Assembly (NCBI RefSeq): GCF_014656215.1
Contig: NZ_BNBZ01000007.1
Coordinates: 219,840 to 283,839 of the forward strand
Origin: Streptomyces zaomyceticus
Lineage (GTDB): Bacteria > Actinomycetota > Actinomycetes > Streptomycetales > Streptomycetaceae
Reading direction: 5' to 3'
Length of the DNA stretch: 64,000 bases
Positions 17,317 to 24,504 of the stretch are shown piece after piece (the first letter of the stretch is position 1; each line of letters begins with the position of its first letter). The notes below the pieces were generated by a model. That model worked only from the letters and a program-made list of their open reading frames with translations. It had not been told where the DNA came from and did no database searches. The position numbers and the translations under genes are program-made.

Positions 17317-17377
17317 AATCAGGCTAGCCCCGCACCCCTGGACCGACAAGCGCCCGGCCTCTACGCTCACCGCACTA

Positions 17378-17394
17378 TCTGACGGAACGTCAGT
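17378..17394. promoter_or_regulatory. TetR-type operator palindrome (TCTGACGG regulon), site 5
   Basis: TCTGACGGAACGTCAGT, with a 6-bp symmetric core (CTGACG/CGTCAG). It lies 31 bases upstream of the preferred ATG of the acyl-CoA synthetase and overlaps an alternative ATG at 17396. Confidence 0.68.
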
Positions 17395-17425
17395 CATGGG
17401 GAGTACGGCCGAGAGGAGTACGGTC

Positions 17426-18940
17426 ATGGACCGGACCGCGCACGCCCTGGACGGGTCCCGCACACTCTGGGAACTCGTCGAACGCCGCGCCGCCCTCACC
17501 CCCGACCGGCCCGTCCTCCTCCAGGGCGACCGCGTCCTGACCTTCGAAGGCCTCCGCGCCCGCGCCGAACGCTGCGCCGCCGGCCTCCACGCCATGGGCG
17601 TGCGCCCCGGCACGGTCGTCGCCTGGCAGCTGCCCACCCGCATCGAGACCGCGGTGCTCTCCTTCGCGCTCGCCCGCATCGGAGCCGTACAGACACCCGT
17701 GATCCCCTTCTACCGGGACAAGGAGGTCGGCTTCGCGCTGCGCGAGTCCAAGGCCGAGTTCTTCGCCGTCCCCGGAGTCTGGCGCGGATTCGACCATACG
17801 GAGATGGCCCGGAGACTCGGCGCACACGGCGTCTTCGAGGCATACGACCCCGCGTCCCTCCCCGACGGCGACCCCGAACTGCTGCCCCCGCCGCCCGCCT
17901 CCGGGACCGACGTCCGCTGGATCTACTGGACCTCCGGCACGACCTCCGACCCCAAGGGCGTCCTGCACACAGACCGTTCGCTCCTCGCGGGCGGCTCCTG
18001 CCTCGCCCACGCGCTCCGGCTCGACGACACGGACGTCGGCTCGATGGCCTTCCCCTACGCGCACATCGCCGGACCCGACTACACGGTGATGCTGCTGCTG
18101 TACGGATTCCCCGCGGTGATGTTCGAACAGTTCGCGCTACCCGAAGCCCTGGACGAGTACCGGCGGCACGGGGTCACGGTGGCCGGCGGCTCCACCGCCT
18201 TCTACTCGATGTTCCTCGCCGAGCAGCGCAAACGGCCGGACGAGCCGATCATCCCCACCCTGCGGCTGCTCGCGGGCGGCGGGGCACCGAAACCACCGGA
18301 GATCTACCACGCCGTACGGAAGGAACTGGGCTGCCAGCTCACCCACGGATACGGCATGACGGAGGTCCCCATGATCACCATGGGCGACCCCGGCGACACC
18401 CCCGAGAACCTCGCGACCACCGAGGGCCGCCCGCCCGCCGGCATGGAGATCCGCATCACCGCCTCGGGAGAGGTCCGCCTGCGCGGCGAGGCCGTCTGCC
18501 GGGGCTATCTGGACCCGGCCCAGACCGCGTCCGCCTTCGACCAGGACGGCTTCCTCGTCACCGGGGACGTCGGTCACCTCACCCCGAGCGGGCACCTCGT
18601 CCTCACCGGCCGCGTCAAGGACATCATCATCCGGAAGGGAGAGAACATCTCCGCCAAGGAGATCGAGGAACTCCTCCACCGGCACCCGGACGTCGGCGAC
18701 ACCGCCGTCATAGGCCTCCCGGACGCCGAACGCGGCGAACGCGTCTGCGCCGTCGTCGAACAGCCCCCGGGCGCCGCCCCGCTGACCCTTCCGGCCGTGA
18801 CGGCCTTCCTGCGGGAGGCGGGCCTCTCCGTCCACAAGCTGCCGGAGCAGCTGGAGGTGGTCGACGCCCTCCCCCGCAACGAGACGCTGCGGAAGGTGCT
18901 GAAGTACAAGCTCAGGGAACGATTCGGTCCGTCGCGGTGA
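17426..18940 (+). CDS. Acyl-CoA synthetase (AMP-forming)
   Basis: 504 residues. The ATP-binding P-loop reads IYWTSGTTSDPKGVLHTDR (about residues 170-188), the aromatic/acidic A5 motif is GYGMTEVPM, the hinge region is TGRVKDIIIRKGENIS, and the C-terminal catalytic Lys is in NETLRKVLKYKL. It activates a carboxylic acid to its CoA thioester. The ATG at 17426 is preferred over 17396 because GAGAGGAG lies seven bases upstream. It is divergent from the amidohydrolase/acyl-CoA dehydrogenase operon with its own operator, so it most likely starts that pathway. The 3' end overlaps the convergent STAS gene by 29 bp. Confidence 0.9.
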   Translation: MDRTAHALDGSRTLWELVERRAALTPDRPVLLQGDRVLTFEGLRARAERCAAGLHAMGVRPGTVVAWQLPTRIETAVLSFALARIGAVQTPVIPFYRDKEVGFALRESKAEFFAVPGVWRGFDHTEMARRLGAHGVFEAYDPASLPDGDPELLPPPPASGTDVRWIYWTSGTTSDPKGVLHTDRSLLAGGSCLAHALRLDDTDVGSMAFPYAHIAGPDYTVMLLLYGFPAVMFEQFALPEALDEYRRHGVTVAGGSTAFYSMFLAEQRKRPDEPIIPTLRLLAGGGAPKPPEIYHAVRKELGCQLTHGYGMTEVPMITMGDPGDTPENLATTEGRPPAGMEIRITASGEVRLRGEAVCRGYLDPAQTASAFDQDGFLVTGDVGHLTPSGHLVLTGRVKDIIIRKGENISAKEIEELLHRHPDVGDTAVIGLPDAERGERVCAVVEQPPGAAPLTLPAVTAFLREAGLSVHKLPEQLEVVDALPRNETLRKVLKYKLRERFGPSR

Positions 18941-19340
18941 GATCCGCCCTGGTGACCCCGGTGGCTTCGGCGTCCACGGCGACGGCGGCCGCCGCCTCGG
19001 AGAGCGCCGCCGGCACGTCCAGGTACACCTCGAAGAGGCGCTGGACGCCGAGCGCGTCGAGCACCCGGCCGACATGGCCGTCCCTGTCCTCGGGAAGGAT
19101 CAGCCGCAGCCGGCCCCCGCAGGACCGGAGCAGTCGCCGGGCCGCGATCAGCACCCCCACCCCGCTGGAGTCGCAGAAGCGGACGGAGGACAGATCGATC
19201 ACCACGTCGTGGCGGCCGCCCGCCACGGCGTCGTGGACCCGGCGCCGTATCCGGGGGGAGGTGACCAAGTCCATTTCCCCCCGCACGCGGAACACCGTCC
19301 AGGAGCCGTACTCGTTCTCGTCGACCTCGATCGTCGTCAC
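18912..19340 (-). CDS. STAS-domain anti-sigma factor antagonist
   Basis: 142 residues from GTG 19340; GTG 19358 is an alternative that adds six. The STAS signature with the regulatory phosphoserine is DLSSVRFCDSSGVGVLIAARR, and the fold runs through RGEMDLVTSPRIRRRV. Such proteins bind anti-sigma kinases and are switched by Ser phosphorylation. About 25 C-terminal residues are Ala-rich. It is divergent from an ECF sigma/anti-sigma pair, but those belong to a ZAS-type system, so a functional link is not certain; the SpoIIAB-like ATPase at 13 kb is another possible partner. Confidence 0.85.
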   Translation of the reverse strand: MTTIEVDENEYGSWTVFRVRGEMDLVTSPRIRRRVHDAVAGGRHDVVIDLSSVRFCDSSGVGVLIAARRLLRSCGGRLRLILPEDRDGHVGRVLDALGVQRLFEVYLDVPAALSEAAAAVAVDAEATGVTRADLTATDRIVP

Positions 19341-19511
19341 GCTCGCCGCCTGCCCCACCGGGGCGGACCGAAACCCCCGGCTCCAGGGATGACGCGTTCC
19401 TTACCATCCGAGTCCGCGTCAAGGGCGCACTTGCGGCAAACAGTCGTGCGTTGTCGGGGCGGCGCACTACTTTGGAGTAGAACCGGGGAGCCGGGAAGGC
19501 GGAGGGGTCGG

Positions 19512-20090
19512 ATGGCGATGGACACACCACCGCGCTGGGACCGCAGGATGCAGCAGCGGCTGGCGCGCGGCGAGGCCGCCGCGCTCGGCGAGCTGTACGA
19601 CCGGTTCGCCTCGCTGGTGCACAGCCTCGCCCACCGGGTCCTCGACGACGACGACGCGGCCGACCAGATCACCCGCGAGGTCTTCGGCTACATCTGGGAG
19701 AACCCCGACGCGTACGACCCCAAGCAGGGGAACATGCGCTCCTGGGTCGCCAAACTGACCCAGCGGCAGGCCGTGCACCGACTGCGGCAGGCCGAGGCGA
19801 CGGCGTACGCGGAGACGGGCCGCGGCTCCGCCGAGGAGCTGGAGCAGAAGGTGCGCCGGGCGTCCGTCGCGGCCCGCGCGGACTACATCGTGACGTCCAT
19901 GCCGACCCCGCTCCGGGCCGCGCTCGAACTGGCGTACTTCCAGCGGCGGGACTACCGCCAGACCGCCGCCGACCTCGGCGTCACCGAGGACGAGGCGCGG
20001 CGGCGCCTCCGGCTCGGACTCCAACTGCTCTCCTCGGCGAACCGGCCCTCCGACGGCGGCGGCCCGCCCGGCTACGGACGGGCACTGTGA
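19512..20090 (+). CDS. ECF RNA polymerase sigma factor
   Basis: 192 residues with sigma region 2 (ALGELYDRFASLVHSLAHRVL, then EVFGYIWENPDAYDP) and region 4 (PLRAALELAYFQRRDYRQTAADLGVTEDEARRRL). The family lacks regions 1 and 3. GGAGGGG precedes ATG 19512. The stop overlaps the GTG of the anti-sigma factor (GTGA), the standard arrangement for sigma/anti-sigma pairs. A short inverted repeat, CTACT/AGTAG at 19467-19480, lies in the promoter region. It directs transcription of an unknown regulon when released from its anti-sigma factor. Confidence 0.88.
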   Translation: MAMDTPPRWDRRMQQRLARGEAAALGELYDRFASLVHSLAHRVLDDDDAADQITREVFGYIWENPDAYDPKQGNMRSWVAKLTQRQAVHRLRQAEATAYAETGRGSAEELEQKVRRASVAARADYIVTSMPTPLRAALELAYFQRRDYRQTAADLGVTEDEARRRLRLGLQLLSSANRPSDGGGPPGYGRAL

Positions 20091-21400
20091 CCGGGGCGAA
20101 CGGCGACGACGGCGACGACGTCGCACGCGCCCCGTGGATACCGGGGCCCCGCCGGGCGGCCGACGACCACGCGGACCTGACGGCGGACCGGGCGGTGGAC
20201 CGCGCGGCGGAGGCGTACGGGGACAGGGACGAGCACAGGGCGGGGCACGGGACCGAGACGGAGGAGACATCCGGGGTGGAACCCGAACCGGACGTACCGG
20301 TCCTCACCCACGGCGTGCTCAAGTCCCTCCTCGGGGCGTGGGCGCTGTCGGCGTGTTCGGTCGGGGAGACGAAGGCCGTCGAGGACCACCTCACGGCCTG
20401 CGCGCCGTGCGCGGACGAGGCACTGCGGCTGCGGGACGCGGTGACGCTGCTGCACGAGGAGCGCGATCTGGACCTCGACCCGCTGCTGCGGTCCCGGGTC
20501 CTGGAGAACTGCCTCGGCCGGCGCCCGGCCCGCATCCCGGTCCCCGACTGGGTCACTCCGTACGACGCGGAGACCGCGCGGCTCGACGCGCTGCTGCGGG
20601 ACATCGGCGAGTCGGAGTGGCACGCGCCGGTACGGCTCAAGTGGTACGACGGCGACCGTATCGTCCGCCGCAAGTCCACGGTCGCGGGCGTCATCGGCCA
20701 TCTGCTCGCCGTCGACGGCCTGGTGTCGGCGGCGCTCGGCCTCGACGACCCGCTCGGCCCGCACGCCCCGGAGCTGTCGCCGTCCGAACGGACCGAGGCG
20801 TTCTGGTCGGGCCTGGACCGGCCGCCGAACCGGATGCTCCGGGGCCCCTGGCGTGAGCAGAGCCACACCCTGATCCGCACGGTGTCGTTCGCGGGCCGGG
20901 GCGTGGCGGACCTCACGGTCACCTACAAGGACTTCGCGCTCCCGCTCCGGGACTCGCTCCTGGAGCGGGCCTTCGAGTGCTGGGTGCACGCGGACGACAT
21001 CGCGAACGCGGTGGCGTACCCGTACGCCCCGCCCAGCGGCGCGCACCTGCACGGCATGATCGACCTGGCGGCCCGGCTGCTCCCGGCGGCCCTCGCGCAC
21101 CGCCGCCGAGCGGGCCTCGCGGCCCCGGCCCGCGACCTGGTCGCGGCGGGCGCGCCGGGCCGGTCGCTCCATCTGGAGGTGGAGGGCGCGGGCGGCGGCC
21201 ACTGGTACATCGCCCTGGACTCGCCGGCGGCGATCGGCTCGCCGGAGCGCGCGGTGGCGCAGGTCGCGATGGACGGCGTCGAGTTCTGCCAGTTGGTGGC
21301 GGGCCACATCTCCCCGGAGGAAGCGGCGGCGGGCCAGGACGGCGACCGGGAGGCCATCAGGGACGTCCTGTCGGCAGCGGCGTCCCTGAGCCGCCTGTAG
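20087..21400 (+). CDS. Zinc-finger anti-sigma factor fused to a maleylpyruvate isomerase-like domain
   Basis: 437 residues. An acidic, disordered N-terminus of about 75 residues precedes a ZAS zinc-binding module, seen as HLTACAPCADEA (H-x3-C-x2-C, about residues 101-112), which clamps ECF sigma factors. From about residue 160 there is a DinB/MDMPI-like helical domain (LDALLRDIGESEWHAPV, VAGVIGHLLAVDGLV) of the type found in mycothiol-dependent enzymes. No membrane span is seen, so the protein should be cytoplasmic, and the second domain may be the sensor for thiol status or a small ligand. It is translationally coupled to the sigma gene. Confidence 0.8.
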   Translation: MTGANGDDGDDVARAPWIPGPRRAADDHADLTADRAVDRAAEAYGDRDEHRAGHGTETEETSGVEPEPDVPVLTHGVLKSLLGAWALSACSVGETKAVEDHLTACAPCADEALRLRDAVTLLHEERDLDLDPLLRSRVLENCLGRRPARIPVPDWVTPYDAETARLDALLRDIGESEWHAPVRLKWYDGDRIVRRKSTVAGVIGHLLAVDGLVSAALGLDDPLGPHAPELSPSERTEAFWSGLDRPPNRMLRGPWREQSHTLIRTVSFAGRGVADLTVTYKDFALPLRDSLLERAFECWVHADDIANAVAYPYAPPSGAHLHGMIDLAARLLPAALAHRRRAGLAAPARDLVAAGAPGRSLHLEVEGAGGGHWYIALDSPAAIGSPERAVAQVAMDGVEFCQLVAGHISPEEAAAGQDGDREAIRDVLSAAASLSRL

Positions 21401-21468
21401 AACGCCGCCCGCCGTGCCCGGGCTCCCGGGGTGCGGGAACGGGCAGGGGGCGGAGACGGCCCGCGGGA

Positions 21469-22320
21469 CTACGCGAAGACCACCGTGCGGCGGCCGTTCA
21501 GGAGGATGCGGTGCTCCGCGTGCCACTTCACCGCGCGCGCCAGCGCCTGGCACTCCACGTCCCGGCCGATCGCCACCAGCTGGTCGGGGGTCACCTCGTG
21601 GCCCACCCGCTCGACCTCCTGCTCGATGATCGGCCCCTCGTCGAGGTCTGCCGTCACGTAGTGCGCGGTCGCGCCGATGAGCTTGACGCCGCGGGTGTGC
21701 GCCTGGTGGTAGGGCTTGGCGCCCTTGAAGCTGGGGAGGAAGGAGTGGTGGATGTTGATGATCCGCCCGGAGAGCTGCTTGCAGAGGTCGTCGGAGAGGA
21801 CCTGCATGTAGCGGGCGAGGACGACGAGCTCGACGTTCTCCTCGCGGACGAGGTCGAGGAGCTCCGCCTCGGCTTCGGCCTTGGTGTCCTTGGTGACGGG
21901 GATGTGCCGGAAGGGCAGCCCGTAGGAACCGACCAGTTCCTGGAAGTCCGTGTGGTTGGAGACGACGGCCACGATCTCCACGGGCAGCGCGCCGATCCTG
22001 GAGCGGAACAGCAGGTCGTTCAGGCAGTGGCCGAATTTGGACACCATGAGGACGATCCGCATGCGCTCGTCGGCGCGGTTGATCTGCCAGTCCATCTCGA
22101 AGGAGTCACCGACCGCGGTGAAGCTGGCCCGCAGCTTGTCGACGTTCACGGGGGCCTCTGCCGAGAAGTGGACCCGCATGAAGAAGAGCCCGCTGTCACG
22201 GTCTCCGAACTGCTGGCTGTCCTCGATGTTGCACCCGGTGATGAAGAGGTAGCTCGACACGGCGTGCACGATGCCCTGCTTGTCGGGGCAGGAGAGGGTG
22301 AGGACGTACTGGTCGGTCAT
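21469..22320 (-). CDS. purU: Formyltetrahydrofolate deformylase
   Basis: 283 residues from ATG 22320 (MTDQYVLTLSCPDKQG). Residues 1-85 form an ACT domain that senses amino acids. Residues about 90-283 are the formyltransferase-type catalytic domain, with ARYMQVLS and the active-site segment INIHHSFLPSFKGAKPYHQA. The enzyme hydrolyses 10-formyl-THF to formate and THF, balancing one-carbon pools. Length and motifs match PurU throughout. It is convergent with the anti-sigma gene; the 68-bp gap is very GC-rich with CCCGGG inverted repeats that may terminate both. Confidence 0.95.
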   Translation of the reverse strand: MTDQYVLTLSCPDKQGIVHAVSSYLFITGCNIEDSQQFGDRDSGLFFMRVHFSAEAPVNVDKLRASFTAVGDSFEMDWQINRADERMRIVLMVSKFGHCLNDLLFRSRIGALPVEIVAVVSNHTDFQELVGSYGLPFRHIPVTKDTKAEAEAELLDLVREENVELVVLARYMQVLSDDLCKQLSGRIINIHHSFLPSFKGAKPYHQAHTRGVKLIGATAHYVTADLDEGPIIEQEVERVGHEVTPDQLVAIGRDVECQALARAVKWHAEHRILLNGRRTVVFA

Positions 22321-22388
22321 CCCGCCAGCCTGCCACACCCGGGCTCGCCGGGTGACCCACTGTCCGGCAGGCGGAACGACGGGGGACC

Positions 22389-22492
22389 GCTTCAGGACAG
22401 TGCTTCAGGACGGGGCTTCGGGGCGGGGCTTCGGGGCGGGGCTTCGGGGCGGCGCGTCAGGACACCGCTTCAGGACAGCGCTTCAGGACCTC
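22389..22492. repeat. Eight tandem 13-bp repeats
   Basis: Eight contiguous 13-base units with no gaps, starting at 22389, 22402, 22415, 22428, 22441, 22454, 22467 and 22480. All begin GCTTC (one GCGTC). Outer units read GCTTCAGGAC and the central three GCTTCGGGGC. The array fills the gap between purU and the next gene and runs over its stop codon (22483-22485). Confidence 0.85.
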
Positions 22493-22926
22493 GTCATGAT
22501 CTGGAGCACGTCGAGGGAGCGCGGAGGCAGGTCGGGGTCCTCCCCGTCGGCGTGGGCGAGGCGGACGTGGGCCTCGCGGGCGGCGTGGACGGCCTCGGGC
22601 CAGCCGGGGTGCTGGAGGTACGCGGAGACGTGGGCGTCGGGTCCGACCTGGTGCATGATGCGGAGCACCCGGAGGACGGCGGCGTCGACCAGGACGGCCT
22701 CGCCGGTGTCCCGGAAGATCGAGCCGACGTACTTCTCGGCGGACCAGTTGTCGAGCCAGGTGTCCTCGACCAGGCGGTAGACGGCGTCGGTGATGTCGCC
22801 GTATCCCTCCAGACCGGCCAGCCAGGTCGTCTCGTGGAACTCGGGATCGGAAAGCATGTGCAGCGCCGAGCGCACGTTGCTGCGCCAGCGCCACCAGGGC
22901 ATGTCGTTGAGCGGCATGCCGCCCAT
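22483..22926 (-). CDS. Small conserved actinobacterial protein (SCO4402-like)
   Basis: 147 residues from ATG 22926 (MGGMPLNDMPWWRWRSNV). The frame is open to a GTG at 22986, but that stretch is Ser/Arg-rich and less likely. The protein is Trp-rich at the N-terminus (PWWRWRSNVRSALHML), has no membrane segment or signal peptide, and matches from memory a family conserved across Streptomyces upstream of purU. Its function is unknown. The last codon lies inside the eight-unit 13-bp tandem array, so the extreme C-terminus may vary between strains. Confidence 0.75.
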   Translation of the reverse strand: MGGMPLNDMPWWRWRSNVRSALHMLSDPEFHETTWLAGLEGYGDITDAVYRLVEDTWLDNWSAEKYVGSIFRDTGEAVLVDAAVLRVLRIMHQVGPDAHVSAYLQHPGWPEAVHAAREAHVRLAHADGEDPDLPPRSLDVLQIMTRS

Positions 22927-23106
22927 GGTGGAGGAGCGACGGCCGCGACGGGAAGAGTTAACCGAACCGGAGACTGGACTGGACACGTTTCGATCGTACG
23001 TTCCCTTGTCCGGTAACCGGAGCCACCCCCTCGCCGCCCCCGTAATTCACCTTCACGTCACCCAGCGTTGAACCGTGCTCACTCCCGCGTTACCCATGAG
23101 GCGGAA

Positions 23107-24429
23107 ATGTGCATGCCCATGACCGGTAGGCGACTGACCTCACTCCTCGCGTACATCACGACCTCGGCGGCCGGAGCCTCGTTGCTCACCGGTTGTGGTG
23201 TGCTCCCTGGGGCCACGGGGGGCTCCAGGGAACCCGTCACGGTGATGACCTGGGCCCCCGACCAGACGCGGGCGACCAATATGCCCGGAATGCCCGCCAT
23301 GGCGCAGGCTTTTGCCCGGTGGGTCAACTCCCAGGGCGGCATCGACGGCCACGAACTGCGCGTCCTCACCTGCAACGAGCACAACAGCACCGCCGGCGCC
23401 GCCGCCTGCGCCCGCCGGGCCGTTCGCGAGAACGCGGTCGCGGTCGTCGGCTCGTACAGCCAGAACGGCCGCGCCTTCATGGCCCCCCTGGAGGCCGCCG
23501 GCATCCCGTACATCGGCGGCTACGGCATCTCGGAGGACGAGTTCACCAGCCCGCTCTCCTACCCCGTGAACGGCGGCCAGGCGTCCCTCATCGCCGGCCA
23601 CGGCATCCAGCTCGCCGGCTCCTGCCGCACGGTCTCCCTCGTCCGGCCCGACACCCTCGCCGGCGACCGGCTTCCCGAGCTCCTCAACTCCGGCCTGCGC
23701 AAGGCGAGCCACCGCGGCGCCGTCGACATCCCCGCCGTCGAGGACGCGGCCGAGTACACCGCGCAGGCCAGCCGGGCCCGGGAGAAGGCCGGTGAGAAGC
23801 AGGGCTGTGTCACCGCGGTCCTCGGCGAGCGCACCCAGACCTTCTTCGACTCGTTCCGGCGGCTCCCGGAGCAGGAGGAGGGCGAGGGGGGCCGGGGCGG
23901 CGGAGACGTCCAGGGCGGCGACTCCGGCGAGGAGAACGGCGCCGTGCGGATCTCCTCCGTCCTCGGCAGCGTCGGACAGCCCGTGATCGACCGCACCGGC
24001 GGAGCCCACAGCCCCTTCGAGGGCGCGTTCGTCACCGGCTGGTACCCGGAGGCGGGGGACAAGAGCTGGGCGCCGATGCGCAAGGTCATCCAGGAGCACG
24101 CCTTCGCCGACAACCGGGTCGACCCGGCGGACGCGGGCGTCCAGACCACCTGGATCGCCTACACGGTCCTCAAGGACGTCATCGAGGCCCTCGACGACGA
24201 CACGATCTCGGCGAGCCGGATCGCCCACGCCCTCGACCGGGGCGAGCGGATCGACACCGGCGGTCTGACCCCGACCCTGCGCTGGAAGTACGAGGACCTG
24301 CTCGGCGCCCCCGGCTACCCCCGGATCGTCAACCACGAGGTGACATTCCAGGTGGTCCGCAAGGGGCGGCTGGTGGCGCAGAAGCCGGGCTTCGTCGATG
24401 TCGGCGAGACCGTCCTCAGCGCCCCCTGA
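23107..24429 (+). CDS. Lipoprotein periplasmic-binding protein (branched-chain amino-acid ABC type)
   Basis: 440 residues from ATG 23107 (GAGGCGG just upstream; 23113 and 23119 also possible). It has a short signal peptide and lipobox LLTGC with the lipidated Cys at residue 30. The mature part has the type I periplasmic-binding fold of Leu/Ile/Val-binding proteins: MAQAFARWVNSQGGIDGHEL, CNEHNSTAGAAACARRAV, AVVGSYSQ. No permease or ATPase genes are adjacent, so it may be a stand-alone receptor or serve a remote transporter. An acidic/Gly linker (EEGEGGRGGGDVQGGDSG, about residues 258-275) interrupts the second lobe. Confidence 0.8.
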   Translation: MCMPMTGRRLTSLLAYITTSAAGASLLTGCGVLPGATGGSREPVTVMTWAPDQTRATNMPGMPAMAQAFARWVNSQGGIDGHELRVLTCNEHNSTAGAAACARRAVRENAVAVVGSYSQNGRAFMAPLEAAGIPYIGGYGISEDEFTSPLSYPVNGGQASLIAGHGIQLAGSCRTVSLVRPDTLAGDRLPELLNSGLRKASHRGAVDIPAVEDAAEYTAQASRAREKAGEKQGCVTAVLGERTQTFFDSFRRLPEQEEGEGGRGGGDVQGGDSGEENGAVRISSVLGSVGQPVIDRTGGAHSPFEGAFVTGWYPEAGDKSWAPMRKVIQEHAFADNRVDPADAGVQTTWIAYTVLKDVIEALDDDTISASRIAHALDRGERIDTGGLTPTLRWKYEDLLGAPGYPRIVNHEVTFQVVRKGRLVAQKPGFVDVGETVLSAP

Positions 24430-24440
24430 TCCGGCCGGAC

Positions 24441-24503
24441 CCCGGAGCCTCCGGGTTGTCCGGCCCCCGGGCGTCCGGCCCCGGGCTTTCGGGCCCCCGG
24501 GCC
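24441..24503. terminator. GC-rich hairpin region between convergent genes
   Basis: CCCGGA/TCCGGG (24441-24455) and GGCCCCGGGC with a GGGCCCCCGGGCC-like partner (24477-24503) form at least two stem-loops between the convergent lipoprotein gene and proline-rich membrane protein gene. Probably a bidirectional terminator. Confidence 0.45.
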
Positions 24504-24504
24504 C

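Noticed and set aside
22389..22492. Possible CRISPR-like array
   Set aside because: Units are contiguous without spacers and no cas genes are present.
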